64,000 bases of DNA from Dysgonomonadaceae bacterium PH5-43 (GTDB lineage: Bacteria; Bacteroidota; Bacteroidia; Bacteroidales; Azobacteroidaceae): contig JARXWK010000012.1 of assembly GCA_029916745.1 (NCBI GenBank), positions 1-64,000 on the forward strand, given 5' to 3'. The position numbers and the translations under genes were made by a program. Shown piece by piece: positions 17,746-27,416 of the stretch. The notes under the pieces were generated by a model. It had not been told where the DNA came from, made no database searches, and was given only the letters and a program-made list of their open reading frames with translations. Position 1 is the stretch's first letter, and the number at the start of each line of letters is the position of its first letter.

Positions 17746-18918
17746 TTATTCTTTGAGGTGTTTTTTCAATTCTGTTTCTAATTCGTGATAGTTTTCTATT
17801 CGACAAACAATGTCTCCTTTTTTGTTCATTATAAAAGAGGTTGGCAAATTAGATATGTTGTATGTTAACGCAATTTGAGAGTATACAGTATTGGGGTCGT
17901 GTACGCAAATCCAAGGAAGATTAACTGCTCCATTTTTCCATTTATGTCTATCTACGTCAAAAGATACTTGATATATTTCAATCCCTTTCTGTTTGTATTT
18001 GTCGTAAACGTTAGCTAATAACATATTGTGAGCAGGAGAAATATCTAATGAGTAAGCTGTGAAATCTATAATTGTAACTTTATTATCACAAACTTCTGAC
18101 AAACGAATTTCTTTGTCGTTAATGCCATAAAGAGATATATCGTATAGGGTTTTGCTGCTTGTTCCTTCTACAATGCTTGGTTCTATAGTTTTAACTTCTC
18201 TTGAACTTGGTCTTGTAGTGAAGTATAGGTTTTTAAGTTGAGCAGCTCTTGGCGATTCGGGGTAATAAAGATTCCATACGTTGGCTATAGCGGCAAATAG
18301 TTTATTGTCGTTTTTATCGTAAGGATTAAATATTAAGAAATTATTTACTTGTTGAAACAATGCAAAGTAGGCGACCAGCGATTCAAAATCAGCATCTATG
18401 TATTCTTTGGCGGTCTCTTTGTAGTAGTTTATAACCTTGTAAGCCTTATCTTTGAAATCGTCGGGAGATATTTCTTTGTTGCTAAACTGTTCTGATAATA
18501 TATTGTATTGTTTCTTAGTTTCTATCTGTAATAAAACAAGCTCTTTGATTTTGTTATTCTTATTGCCAGAATCTCCCTCTACATTATAGTTTGTAGCGAA
18601 AGAATTTGCATTGGCTGATATTTTAATTGTTTCTATACTGTCTACGGCGATGTTTATAATATGGTTACCTAAGCGTAAACGGTAAAAATCGGGGTAGGAA
18701 GGACGAGCAACCTTAAATCTAAAGTTGTCAGATTTAATTAAAACAGAGTCTATGATACTAATATTGGAAAGTCCTATGTGTTCGAGATATAAAGTGTCAT
18801 TATCTTTTGAGCCTTCGACAGTACCCCAAATAGTGAATTCTTGTTTCTTATCGCAGGCATTAAAAATAAAAACCAAGGCGAATAAACATAAAAAAGGATA
18901 TAAAATATTTGTCTTCAT
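17746..18918 (-). CDS. TlpA/DUF4369-like lipoprotein without redox cysteines
   Basis: Lipoprotein of 390 residues; lipobox with Cys22 (FNAC). The N-terminal part (about 25-130) looks like the DUF4369 beta domain common before Bacteroidota TlpA domains. The C-terminal 140 residues have the TlpA fold (VTIIDFTAYS at the active-site strand, later LPTSFIMNKKGDIV with the cis-Pro), but the CxxC position reads SLDISP, so no active-site cysteine pair is present. It probably binds rather than reduces a partner. Its promoter (18942-18949) is divergent from that of pnp. Confidence 0.8.
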   Translation of the reverse strand: MKTNILYPFLCLFALVFIFNACDKKQEFTIWGTVEGSKDNDTLYLEHIGLSNISIIDSVLIKSDNFRFKVARPSYPDFYRLRLGNHIINIAVDSIETIKISANANSFATNYNVEGDSGNKNNKIKELVLLQIETKKQYNILSEQFSNKEISPDDFKDKAYKVINYYKETAKEYIDADFESLVAYFALFQQVNNFLIFNPYDKNDNKLFAAIANVWNLYYPESPRAAQLKNLYFTTRPSSREVKTIEPSIVEGTSSKTLYDISLYGINDKEIRLSEVCDNKVTIIDFTAYSLDISPAHNMLLANVYDKYKQKGIEIYQVSFDVDRHKWKNGAVNLPWICVHDPNTVYSQIALTYNISNLPTSFIMNKKGDIVCRIENYHELETELKKHLKE

Positions 18919-18941
18919 ACATAAATACTTAAATAGAAGCG

Positions 18942-18949
18942 CAAAGATA
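18942..18949 (-). promoter_or_regulatory. -7 element, TlpA-like gene
   Basis: TATCTTTG on the minus strand, 24 bases before the 17746-18918 gene. Confidence 0.6.
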
Positions 18950-18972
18950 ATCTATTTCATTATTTTTTTCAT

Positions 18973-18980
18973 TACCTTTG
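18973..18980 (+). promoter_or_regulatory. -7 element, pnp
   Basis: TACCTTTG, 39 bases before the pnp start. Confidence 0.65.
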
Positions 18981-19019
18981 CTCGATTTTAAAAGGTAAAA
19001 AAATTTAGAAAGATTATTT

Positions 19020-21275
19020 ATGATTAATCCAATTGTAAAAACAATTACATTAAGTGATGGACGTGCTATCACTTTAGAAACTGGAAAGTTGGCAAAACAA
19101 GCCGACGGTTCGGTTGTGTTAAGAATGAACAACACAATGATGTTAGCTACAGTTTGTGCAGCTAAAGATGCAAATCCAGGAGTGGACTTTATGCCACTAT
19201 CTGTAGATTACAAAGAGAAATTTTCTGCTTTCGGACGCTTCCCTGGTGGTTTTATGAAAAGAGAAGGACGCGCTTCTGATTATGAAATACTAACTTCACG
19301 TCTTATAGACCGTGCTTTACGTCCTCTTTTCCCAGACGACTATCACGCTGAAGTTTTCGTTAATGTAACATTATTCTCTACTGATGGAGAAGATATTCCT
19401 GATGCTTTAGCAGGTTTGGCGGCTTCGGCAGCTTTGGCTGTTTCTGATATTCCTTTCAATGGACCAATCTCTGAGGTTAGAGTTGCTCGTATTAATGGCG
19501 AATTTGTAGTTAATCCTACTTTTGCTCAACTCGAAACTGCAGATATGGATATTATGGTTGCTGCTACATTAGATAATATAATGATGGTGGAAGGTGAGAT
19601 GAATGAAGTTTCGGAAGATGATTTATTGAATGCAATAAAGTTTGCTCACGAAGCTATAATTCCTCACTGTCAAGCTCAATTAGAATTAATGGAAGCTGTA
19701 GGTACAACTACTAAGAGAGAATATTGCCACGAAACTAATGATGAAGATCTTCGTGCTGATGTAAAAGCTAAACTATACGACAAAGTATATGAAGTTGCTG
19801 TAGCAGGACTTAGCAAACACGAACGTGGAGATAAATTCTCTGAAATTAAAGCTGAATATAAAGCGACTTTCACTGAGGAAGAATTAGCTGAGAAAGCTGC
19901 ACTGATAGATAAATATTATCACGATGTGGAAAAAGAAGCTATGCGTAGAGCTATTCTTGATGAAGGCAAACGTTTAGATGGACGTAAAACAACAGAAATC
20001 AGACCTATATGGTCGGAGGTTGATTATATACCCGGACCTCACGGTTCTGCAGTATTCACAAGAGGAGAAACTCAAGCTTTAGCAACTGTTACATTAGGTA
20101 CAAAACTTGACGAGAAAATTGTTGATGACGTGCTTAATAATAATAAAGAACGTTTCTTATTGCACTATAACTTCCCTCCATTCTCAACAGGAGAGGCTCG
20201 TCCACAAAGAGGTGTTGGTCGTCGTGAAGTAGGTCACGGTAATTTAGCACACCGAGCTTTGAAACCTATGATTCCTACAAACTATCCTTATGTTATACGT
20301 ATAGTTTCTGACATATTAGAATCTAATGGGTCTTCATCTATGGCTACTGTTTGTGCTGGTACGTTGTCGTTGATGGACGCAGGTGTTAATATCACAAGAC
20401 CAGTATCGGGTATTGCTATGGGGCTTATCTCAGAAAATAAGGGAACAAACTATGCTGTTCTTTCAGATATTTTAGGAGATGAAGACCATTTAGGTGATAT
20501 GGACTTCAAAGTAACAGGAACTGAAAAAGGTATCACTGCTACTCAGATGGATATTAAAGTAGACGGACTGTCTTATGAAATACTTGAAAACGCTTTAGCA
20601 CAAGCAAAACAAGGTCGTCAGCATATACTTGGTAAAATACTAGAAACACTTTCAGCTCCTCGTACTGATTTGAAAGACCACGCTCCAAGAATTGAGGTTG
20701 TAATTATACCTAAAGAGTTTATTGGTGCTGTAATCGGGCCTGGAGGAAAAATCATTCAAGGTATTCAAGAAGAGACAGGGGCAACTGTTACTATCGAAGA
20801 AGTAGATGGTGTTGGAGGTAGAGTAGAAATCTCTTCTAATAATAAAAAGTCTATCGATGCGGCTATTGCCAAGGTAAAAGGAATTACCGCTGTGCCTGAA
20901 GTAGGAGAAGTGTACAAAGGAAAGATTAGTTCAATTATGCCTTATGGTGCTTTTGTTGAGTTCTTGCCAGGTAAAGATGGCTTACTTCATATTTCAGAAA
21001 TAGATTGGCAACGCTTAGACAGTGTAGAGCAAGTTGGTCTTAAAGAAGGAGATGAAATAGAAATAAAACTTATTGATGTAGATCCTAAAACAGGTAAATT
21101 CAAACTTTCACGTAAGGTATTGCTTGAAAAACCTGAAGGATATATCGAAAGACCTCCAAGAGAAAGACAAGAAAGAAGTGATCGTCCAGAACGTGGAGAC
21201 AGAAATGGCGACAGAGGTAATAGAGAGTTTCGTCCAAGAAACAATAATGGCTTCAATTCAAGAAGAGAAGACTAA
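19020..21275 (+). CDS. pnp: Polynucleotide phosphorylase
   Basis: Phosphorolytic 3'-5' exoribonuclease of the RNA degradosome type, 751 residues. Two RNase PH domains (about 10-230 and 315-545) are joined by the helical domain. A KH domain follows with the loop [12 protein letters not shown], then an S1 domain (about 620-690, [20 protein letters not shown]). The tail of about 45 residues is Arg/Gly/Asp-rich (RG and RP repeats) and disordered, a likely RNA- or protein-binding extension. Single gene with its own promoter and terminator. Confidence 0.97.
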   Translation: MINPIVKTITLSDGRAITLETGKLAKQADGSVVLRMNNTMMLATVCAAKDANPGVDFMPLSVDYKEKFSAFGRFPGGFMKREGRASDYEILTSRLIDRALRPLFPDDYHAEVFVNVTLFSTDGEDIPDALAGLAASAALAVSDIPFNGPISEVRVARINGEFVVNPTFAQLETADMDIMVAATLDNIMMVEGEMNEVSEDDLLNAIKFAHEAIIPHCQAQLELMEAVGTTTKREYCHETNDEDLRADVKAKLYDKVYEVAVAGLSKHERGDKFSEIKAEYKATFTEEELAEKAALIDKYYHDVEKEAMRRAILDEGKRLDGRKTTEIRPIWSEVDYIPGPHGSAVFTRGETQALATVTLGTKLDEKIVDDVLNNNKERFLLHYNFPPFSTGEARPQRGVGRREVGHGNLAHRALKPMIPTNYPYVIRIVSDILESNGSSSMATVCAGTLSLMDAGVNITRPVSGIAMGLISENKGTNYAVLSDILGDEDHLGDMDFKVTGTEKGITATQMDIKVDGLSYEILENALAQAKQGRQHILGKILETLSAPRTDLKDHAPRIEVVIIPKEFIGAVIGPGGKIIQGIQEETGATVTIEEVDGVGGRVEISSNNKKSIDAAIAKVKGITAVPEVGEVYKGKISSIMPYGAFVEFLPGKDGLLHISEIDWQRLDSVEQVGLKEGDEIEIKLIDVDPKTGKFKLSRKVLLEKPEGYIERPPRERQERSDRPERGDRNGDRGNREFRPRNNNGFNSRRED

Positions 21276-21299
21276 TATTTAGTTGTTAAATATATAAAA

Positions 21300-21335
21300 G
21301 AGTGTTAATAAGTAATTTATTAGCACTCTTTTTTT
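21300..21335 (+). terminator. Terminator of pnp
   Basis: GAGTGTTAATAA pairs with TTATTAGCACTC with one wobble, followed by a run of T. Confidence 0.85.
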
Positions 21336-21355
21336 GTTAATAGTAAAAATGTTTT

Positions 21356-21363
21356 TACCTTTG
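21356..21363 (+). promoter_or_regulatory. -7 element, rplS
   Basis: TACCTTTG, 84 bases before rplS. The leader between has short self-complementary stretches (CTCTGAAGAG, GAGAGACTCTTGA) that could fold. Confidence 0.65.
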
Positions 21364-21447
21364 TGCTCGCTTTACGTAACCTCTGAAGAGAAAAGAGAGA
21401 CTCTTGAATGTTGCGTTTTGTTATTAAACTAAAAAGCTAAATAAATT

Positions 21448-21804
21448 ATGGACTTAATTAAAGTTGCAGAACAGGCGTTCGCAAGTACAGAGGAAAAAAA
21501 CTTTCCTACATTTAAGAGTGGAGATACTATTACAGTAGCTTATCGTATTAAAGAAGGAAATAAAGAACGTATTCAGCAATATCGTGGTGTTGTTATTAAA
21601 ATAGCAGGACACGGTGATGCTAAAAGATTTACAGTAAGAAAAATGTCAGAAAACGTAGGTGTAGAGCGTATATTCCCTCTAAACTCTCCGTTTATTGAAA
21701 GTATAATTCTTAATAAGGTTGGTAAAGTTCGTCGTGCTAAATTGTACTACATCAGAGCTCTAACTGGTAAGAAAGCAAGAATTAAAGAAAAAAGAGTGAA
21801 ATAA
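21448..21804 (+). CDS. rplS: 50S ribosomal protein L19
   Basis: Large-subunit ribosomal protein at the 30S-50S interface, 118 residues, the usual length. The signature [20 protein letters not shown], the [11 protein letters not shown]-like segment and the [12 protein letters not shown]-terminal region are present. It is a single-gene unit between its own promoter and a strong terminator. Confidence 0.97.
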   Translation: MDLIKVAEQAFASTEEKNFPTFKSGDTITVAYRIKEGNKERIQQYRGVVIKIAGHGDAKRFTVRKMSENVGVERIFPLNSPFIESIILNKVGKVRRAKLYYIRALTGKKARIKEKRVK

Positions 21805-21836
21805 AAACACTCAATTAAGGGTTTGGTAAAATGGGT

Positions 21837-21871
21837 ATAGTGCGTATCGTGAAGGTACGCACTATTTTTTT
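21837..21871 (+). terminator. Terminator of rplS
   Basis: ATAGTGCGTA pairs perfectly with TACGCACTAT, followed by seven T. Confidence 0.9.
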
Positions 21872-21885
21872 GTTCTATTTTTAAT

Positions 21886-21893
21886 TACCTTTG
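21886..21893 (+). promoter_or_regulatory. -7 element, M60 peptidase gene
   Basis: TACCTTTG. It overlaps an upstream in-frame GTG at 21893, which therefore cannot be the translation start and decides for the ATG at 21917. Confidence 0.65.
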
Positions 21894-21916
21894 TGAAAAC
21901 ATTAATAAATAATACC

Positions 21917-24900
21917 ATGAATAAATTATCCTATCTTCTTTGTTTCTGTGTCTTCTTGCTTACAAGTTGTTTTAGCGTAGCTAACGAAATTAAATTGAAT
22001 GTTAATAATTTTTATAATGATATTCATAATAATAGCGCTATTGCTACAGTTGTATTTACTCCTGGAGAGTATGTCGTAAAAATGGATATTACAAATCCTA
22101 ACGATACTGCAACGGTTGAATTTGCTGTGGAAAGTTTGTATGGAGATATTGATTATGTTCCAGTTAAAAAACTTGTAGAAGTAAAAGGGGTAACCAATAT
22201 TTCTATGGATTTTAAGATAGAAAAAGAATCTACATATAAGATTGTTCTTAAGTTTGTAGAAGGAACAGGATTAGGTGCAATTCCTTATGTTGAGGTTATA
22301 GAAGGTAATGCAAAACCATTAGAAGCTACCAACTCAACAGAATTAAGATTAGATTACATTAATGATAATGTAACTGGCAAAGAATACGAATGGATTTATG
22401 GCGAATTGCATATTCCAGAATACTCAGAGCCTATTTATTCTGGGTATATTATGCTTGGCTATAAGAATGCAGAGTTAAGCTTTAGCAGATATTGGGATTC
22501 ATCTCAATTTTCTTTTGTTTTATCTGATAAAACAAAGCGTAACACTATTGATATTCCTATACTTAAGGCTAAGGGAGATGATGTTGAATATGGGGAAGTA
22601 AGCAATGAAGAACAAAATAAAAACCTAACTTTTGTTACTCTACAATCTAATAATCCCGAATTGTTAGCTAAAACTGATCTTAACTTATGTTACCTTATTA
22701 ATAGAAGACCATTGCCTAATAATCAAATTTTATTGTCGGCGTGGTTTAAAATGAAAGAAGATAAAGATTGGACATACTTGGCTACATTTGAAACTAACGC
22801 ATTAAGAAGTTCAAGAGATTTGTTCTCAAGAATTTACAGTCACGAAAAGTATAAGGGAATGACTTTGAGAAGAGGGGAATTTTCTAATATATATTATAAG
22901 GTATCGGATGGAGATTGGGCGGAAATTAATAAAGCAAAACCTTCAATACTGGAAACTAATGGCAGAATAGATTACACTGCGGGAGTTACAGAGTCAACTC
23001 CTCAGAGGTTTTATTTAGCAACAGGAGGATTTAAACCAATGCCTGCGGTTAAAGAAGAATTAACAACAAATAAAACTAATACACCTCCGGTTATTAATAC
23101 CGATGCTTTGAGTAAATCGATTGATAAAGCTATGGAAGTTATTAAGCCTTCAAGCTGGGGATATTACCCTGATGATAAAGTGGCGGTAATTTCTGGTAAA
23201 GCTTCAGACTATCAGAATGGGGAAGGAATAGAAAAAAGTTTTGATGGAGATACACGTACTATATACCATTCTCGTTGGTCGGGGACTAAATTCCCTGTTA
23301 AACTCACATATAAATTTGATGGCAAAGAAGATATTGATTACATAATTTATTATCCTCGTACTGATGGAAGTAATGGTAATATTATAGAGTTCGACCTCTT
23401 TGTTAAGTCGCAAGGCGATTTTGCTTATTCTGAAGTTGGTAGTTATAATTTTGAAGGAAGTGGTTTAGCCTCAAGAATTGATTTGCCTACAACATTGAAA
23501 AAACCAGAGTCGATACAGTTTATAGTTAAATCAGGGATAGGAGATTCAGGGACTAATGGTTTTGTTAGTTGTGCTGAAATGGAATTTTACAAGAAGACAG
23601 GCAAAACAATTATACCAGATGTGTTTACCGATATTACTTGTTCTGCTCTTAAACCAAGTATTACCGAGAAAGATATAGATAATTTGGAAAGTGAAAGTTA
23701 CAGAAATTTAGCAAAAGCTCTTTGCAATAAAACTTATGATGCTGAATATAGAGTTCAAGAGTATAAACCTTATCCCGATCCTGATATTTATGCTAAAGAA
23801 GTAACAAGAACGAGTCCTTATAGCTTAATGGATAATCCTACAGGTATTTATGTAGATAAAAATGAAAACATTGTAGTGTTTGTTGGTAATACTAACGGAC
23901 AAAGGATAGCACTGAGAAGTCTTAACCTCGATAAAGATTATTCGTGTTCCGACTACTCTCTACAAGAAGGATTGAATGTTTTTAAGGCTCAAGATAAAGG
24001 TCTTTTATATATAATGTATCATACTTCTGAAGACAATGCAAAACCAGTGAAAATACATATAGCTACAGGTAGGGTTAATGGTTATTACGATGTAGCTAAA
24101 AATCCTGATGCCGATTGGAAAGCATTGCTCAATGCAACAGTTACAAAATATATAGATGTTCTTGGTAAATACACTCATTTGGCTTTTACCGTAGATGATT
24201 TCAAAAGATACACTCCAGATGTTAAAGAATTGATACAAGTGTGGGATTCAATTGCTTTTATGGAGCAGCAGTTTATAGGATTGGAGAAATATAACAAAAT
24301 GAATCCTAATAGAATGTTTTGTGCCGTGTCTAATATGGGGTATTTTATGTTTGCAACTTCAAACCGAACTGGCTATAGCCAAGGCTCTTTGGGAGAGATT
24401 TGTAATCCTCAAAAGTTGAGAACTTCTGCTATATGGGGACCTGCTCACGAGATTGGTCATATGAATCAGACTATAGGATTTAAATGGGTTGGAATGACTG
24501 AAATTTCTAATAATGTTTATTCGCAATTTATTCAGCAACAGTTTGGTAATGAATCTCGCTTAGGAACAGAAAAACTAAATTCCGACTTTGATGGAGTTTG
24601 GTTTAATCGTTACGAAAAAGGATTTACAGAAATGATAGCAGGAGGAATATCTCAACTTCGCCACACTGATGTGTTTTGTAAACTTATACCTTATTGGCAA
24701 CTGCAACTTTACAATGCCGATGTTTTAGGAAATAAAGATTTCTATGCAGATGTGCACGAACAAATACGTATTCGTCCGATACCAAAAACTGACGGAGATG
24801 CAGTTGTTCAGTTTATGACTATTTGTTGCGATGTGGCAAAGCTCGACCTTACCGACTTCTTTAAGAAATGGGGATTATTAATCGCGGTTGACGAAACTCT

Positions 24901-25261
24901 TACCGACCATAGTTCTATACAAAATGCAGTTTATTCGCGTAGAGGCTTTGTGATGACACAAAACCAAGTTGATAATCTTATTAAGTATGCAAAGAAATAC
25001 ACAAAACCAAAGCATAATATTCATTATATTCACGATACAGAAAAGGATAAGAGCGTGAATATATTTAAGGAAGATGCAAAAATAAAGAAAGGTGAAACTA
25101 AGATTACCAACAATAAAGTGGAAATGATTGGTTGGGAAAATGTTGTAGTTTTTGAAGTCTATGATAAAGGCAAGTTAGTGTTTGTAACTCCTGCTCATAC
25201 GTTTACGCTACCGGAAGGAGTAACTAAACCAGAGATAAAGGCAGTAGGAGCGAAGTCGTAA
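21917..25261 (+). CDS. M60 (enhancin-like) metallopeptidase lipoprotein
   Basis: Surface or periplasmic lipoprotein of 1114 residues, lipobox Cys18 (LLTSC). In order: a beta-rich N-terminal region and a DUF3472-like domain (about 30-385); an F5/8 type C (discoidin-like) carbohydrate-binding domain (about 390-560); then the M60 peptidase domain with the zinc motif H844-E-I-G-H848 and a downstream Glu-rich helix; and a small beta C-terminus. M60 peptidases of gut and host-associated bacteria cleave mucin-type glycoproteins, so host glycoprotein degradation is likely. The start is the ATG in the context taccATG; the earlier GTG is excluded by the promoter. Confidence 0.88.
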   Translation: MNKLSYLLCFCVFLLTSCFSVANEIKLNVNNFYNDIHNNSAIATVVFTPGEYVVKMDITNPNDTATVEFAVESLYGDIDYVPVKKLVEVKGVTNISMDFKIEKESTYKIVLKFVEGTGLGAIPYVEVIEGNAKPLEATNSTELRLDYINDNVTGKEYEWIYGELHIPEYSEPIYSGYIMLGYKNAELSFSRYWDSSQFSFVLSDKTKRNTIDIPILKAKGDDVEYGEVSNEEQNKNLTFVTLQSNNPELLAKTDLNLCYLINRRPLPNNQILLSAWFKMKEDKDWTYLATFETNALRSSRDLFSRIYSHEKYKGMTLRRGEFSNIYYKVSDGDWAEINKAKPSILETNGRIDYTAGVTESTPQRFYLATGGFKPMPAVKEELTTNKTNTPPVINTDALSKSIDKAMEVIKPSSWGYYPDDKVAVISGKASDYQNGEGIEKSFDGDTRTIYHSRWSGTKFPVKLTYKFDGKEDIDYIIYYPRTDGSNGNIIEFDLFVKSQGDFAYSEVGSYNFEGSGLASRIDLPTTLKKPESIQFIVKSGIGDSGTNGFVSCAEMEFYKKTGKTIIPDVFTDITCSALKPSITEKDIDNLESESYRNLAKALCNKTYDAEYRVQEYKPYPDPDIYAKEVTRTSPYSLMDNPTGIYVDKNENIVVFVGNTNGQRIALRSLNLDKDYSCSDYSLQEGLNVFKAQDKGLLYIMYHTSEDNAKPVKIHIATGRVNGYYDVAKNPDADWKALLNATVTKYIDVLGKYTHLAFTVDDFKRYTPDVKELIQVWDSIAFMEQQFIGLEKYNKMNPNRMFCAVSNMGYFMFATSNRTGYSQGSLGEICNPQKLRTSAIWGPAHEIGHMNQTIGFKWVGMTEISNNVYSQFIQQQFGNESRLGTEKLNSDFDGVWFNRYEKGFTEMIAGGISQLRHTDVFCKLIPYWQLQLYNADVLGNKDFYADVHEQIRIRPIPKTDGDAVVQFMTICCDVAKLDLTDFFKKWGLLIAVDETLTDHSSIQNAVYSRRGFVMTQNQVDNLIKYAKKYTKPKHNIHYIHDTEKDKSVNIFKEDAKIKKGETKITNNKVEMIGWENVVVFEVYDKGKLVFVTPAHTFTLPEGVTKPEIKAVGAKS

Positions 25262-25304
25262 CATAAATAATAATGCTATAGAGTGTGGTTTCGATGATAT
25301 TTAG

Positions 25305-25312
25305 TATTTTTG
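25305..25312 (+). promoter_or_regulatory. -7 element before ncRNA candidate
   Basis: TATTTTTG, matching TAnnTTTG. Transcription would start near 25319 and run into the long hairpin at 25382-25556. Confidence 0.5.
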
Positions 25313-25319
25313 TAGTCAA

Positions 25320-25557
25320 AAATAATGTAAATATTTGCCTATGATATAGAGTTGCGTAACATACGCATATTTTAAATGTTGAAAAAAGCGTCAAGCTTTT
25401 ATTCTGGTTCTTGAAACTTCGACACTTTCAAAAGGACAGCCAAGAGTAAAGCGATGATGCTCACGTCAATCGGCGTGGGCTTTACTCGTTAAATTTGGTT
25501 GTCAGGTAGTCGAAGACCTCAAGAACAGATGAAACAGTAATTGTCCGCGCTTTTTTT
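25320..25557 (+). ncRNA. Rod-like structured RNA candidate, 6S-like in shape
   Basis: Between the promoter at 25305 and a T-run at 25550-25557 the sequence folds into one long rod of nested stems: AAAAAAGCG (25382-25390) with CGCTTTTTT (25548-25556); GTTCTTGA with TCAAGAAC (25519-25526); CTTCGAC with GTCGAAG (25509-25515); GACAGCCAA with TTGGTTGTC (25495-25503, one wobble); GAGTAAAGC (25444-25452) with GCTTTACTC (25479-25487); and an apical CTCACG/CGTGGG. Overall length and the end-pairing rod recall 6S RNA, but I cannot confirm the family. It could instead be a leader of the zinc-ribbon gene. Confidence 0.55.
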
Positions 25558-25632
25558 ATGTATATTAGGCGGCAATGACATCAGTTGCACAAAAAAATAG
25601 AATTCAAGATACATAAGATTAAATCTATAGAT

Positions 25633-25962
25633 ATGATACAATTAGCAATATTACAAGTAACAGCAGAAGCTGGGTTTGCAGAAGGAAGCACCATTTTATT
25701 TTTGCTTGCCTTGGTATTTTTTATTTTTCTTAATGGAATAATTGCACAATGGAAAGGTTATCCTTTTTGGATCGGAAGTGTTTCAGGGATTGTTCTGTTT
25801 TTGGGAACGATTCTGTTTCTAATTATGCCTTTCAATAAAAAAACAAGAACGAAATGCCCTTATTGTATTGAGCATATAGCTAAAGACGCTAAGAAATGTA
25901 AACACTGCGGAGAATGGTTAGGTAAAGATGGCTTAGAGGACAATGCAAGATCGAAGCCTTAA
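25633..25962 (+). CDS. Zinc-ribbon small membrane protein
   Basis: Protein of 109 residues from the ATG at 25633; a TTG further upstream is possible but lies next to the ncRNA end. Two hydrophobic segments (about residues 15-35 and 45-65) are followed by a C-terminal zinc ribbon with two pairs, CPYC and CKHC (CPYC-x10-CKHC). Such double-helix plus zinc-ribbon proteins are widespread and unassigned. It lies 76 bases after the structured RNA candidate and convergent with the next gene. Confidence 0.7.
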   Translation: MIQLAILQVTAEAGFAEGSTILFLLALVFFIFLNGIIAQWKGYPFWIGSVSGIVLFLGTILFLIMPFNKKTRTKCPYCIEHIAKDAKKCKHCGEWLGKDGLEDNARSKP

Positions 25963-25991
25963 TTTTTTATTTTCTGCTAAGCACAAGAACT

Positions 25992-27212
25992 CTATTTTGA
26001 TAGTTTGTCAAAATCAATATTTTCTTTCAATTTGTAGAATAACAGTATTTCATTTACATTCATTTCTCCATCTTCCTGTAATAACAAAGGTTGAACCTCA
26101 GGAGGCATTTGTTCTCTTATTCTTTTAATATCATCTTCTTTATTATCCGAGATAATCTGTGATAAATCTAAATAGTTGCAAATGCTAAAAAATTCTTCAT
26201 TTTCAACATCGTATCCCTTGGTATAACCAAAAGAAAAATCAATTAAATCATCTCTATCCTGAATTATATTTTTTATAAAAACTGATTTATTGTTTCTTAA
26301 GTCAATAAACAATACAGCTTTTCTTCCTAAACCAGCATAAAAATCTTGTAATAAATACTTTTCATTATGAAATGGAGCATTCGCAGTAAAATACAATCCT
26401 TGATCAACTGCTTCGTTAAGACCGTCCATTCGCTTATCTGAGTTAAAATACTTTCCGTCGAAGTCCAAATAATATTTCATAAAAAAGGAACTATCTCTTT
26501 TCTCATAAATTCCATTCCCGTACGAATGATATATAAAAGTTGAATTTCTTTGATTCTCAAAATCAACACCAATAGAAACACCTTCAATATATTCTAAAAA
26601 ATATGTGATTGGCTCTATCTGTTGATTTGTGTATGCAACTACATACGGATTTTTATCATTATTTATTGCGAATGGAGCCAACTGGAAAAGATAACTTTTG
26701 TCGGGTAGACACTTGAATTTATGAGCTCTAAATGGTAATCGTTCTTTTTTTACGTAGTTCCCATTATGATCAAATATCTGAATTGCATTTTTTGTATAAT
26801 CAAGCACATATACATAGTCTTCATCTACATCAAAATCGACTAAACGACCAACTTCTTCAGGACCTCCTCCTTTTTCACAAACATCTCTAATGAAATTCCC
26901 TTGACGATCAAAGCATTTTAATTGTTCATTCAAATCAAAAACATAAATAAGTTCTTTTGTTACCTTAATGTCCCGAATAAGCCCAAGTAAAGCTTCGTCA
27001 GAATTTTCCAACGCAACATACCTAACAGAGTCGATTAGTTCACTAATTGAACACTCTTTAATTGTACTCTTTGAGATGTTTATAGTGATAGTACTATCTG
27101 TTACTAAATCTAATTCTTGTTGTACTTTTTTGTAATTTTCAGATGTATGAGAACAACTAAAAGTAAAAAACAATAACAACATCAATGATATTTGAGGAAT
27201 GTTTACTTTCAT
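25992..27212 (-). CDS. 6-bladed beta-propeller lipoprotein
   Basis: Lipoprotein of 406 residues, lipobox Cys20 (FSC). The body has the repeated pattern of Bacteroidota 6-bladed propeller lipoproteins: LIRDIKVTKELIYVFDLNEQ, then blades such as QIFDHNGNYVK. These proteins are exported and of unknown ligand. The gene stands alone; no TAnnTTTG element is visible just upstream. The 200 bases beyond its start (27213-27416) hold nothing recognisable before the repeat array. Confidence 0.8.
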   Translation of the reverse strand: MKVNIPQISLMLLLFFTFSCSHTSENYKKVQQELDLVTDSTITINISKSTIKECSISELIDSVRYVALENSDEALLGLIRDIKVTKELIYVFDLNEQLKCFDRQGNFIRDVCEKGGGPEEVGRLVDFDVDEDYVYVLDYTKNAIQIFDHNGNYVKKERLPFRAHKFKCLPDKSYLFQLAPFAINNDKNPYVVAYTNQQIEPITYFLEYIEGVSIGVDFENQRNSTFIYHSYGNGIYEKRDSSFFMKYYLDFDGKYFNSDKRMDGLNEAVDQGLYFTANAPFHNEKYLLQDFYAGLGRKAVLFIDLRNNKSVFIKNIIQDRDDLIDFSFGYTKGYDVENEEFFSICNYLDLSQIISDNKEDDIKRIREQMPPEVQPLLLQEDGEMNVNEILLFYKLKENIDFDKLSK

Positions 27213-27416
27213 AATCCGCTAAAGTAATAACAATAATGTTAACCTCAAATTTATTTTGAGAAAATAAACTATTATAGTCTGGTAAAAACTAAAAAAAACA
27301 GTTTAAGACATAGTTGTAAGTGAGTTCTAAAATGTTTTCTCAAAGTAAGCCACGTAATCAAATAAGAACAGTTATTTGCTGGTAGATTATCTCTTTTTTG
27401 CGAGTATTTTCATCTT

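Noticed and set aside
21893-21916. GTG start of the M60 gene
   Set aside because: The G of this codon belongs to the -7 element, so it would not be transcribed; the ATG at 21917 also gives a proper lipoprotein signal.
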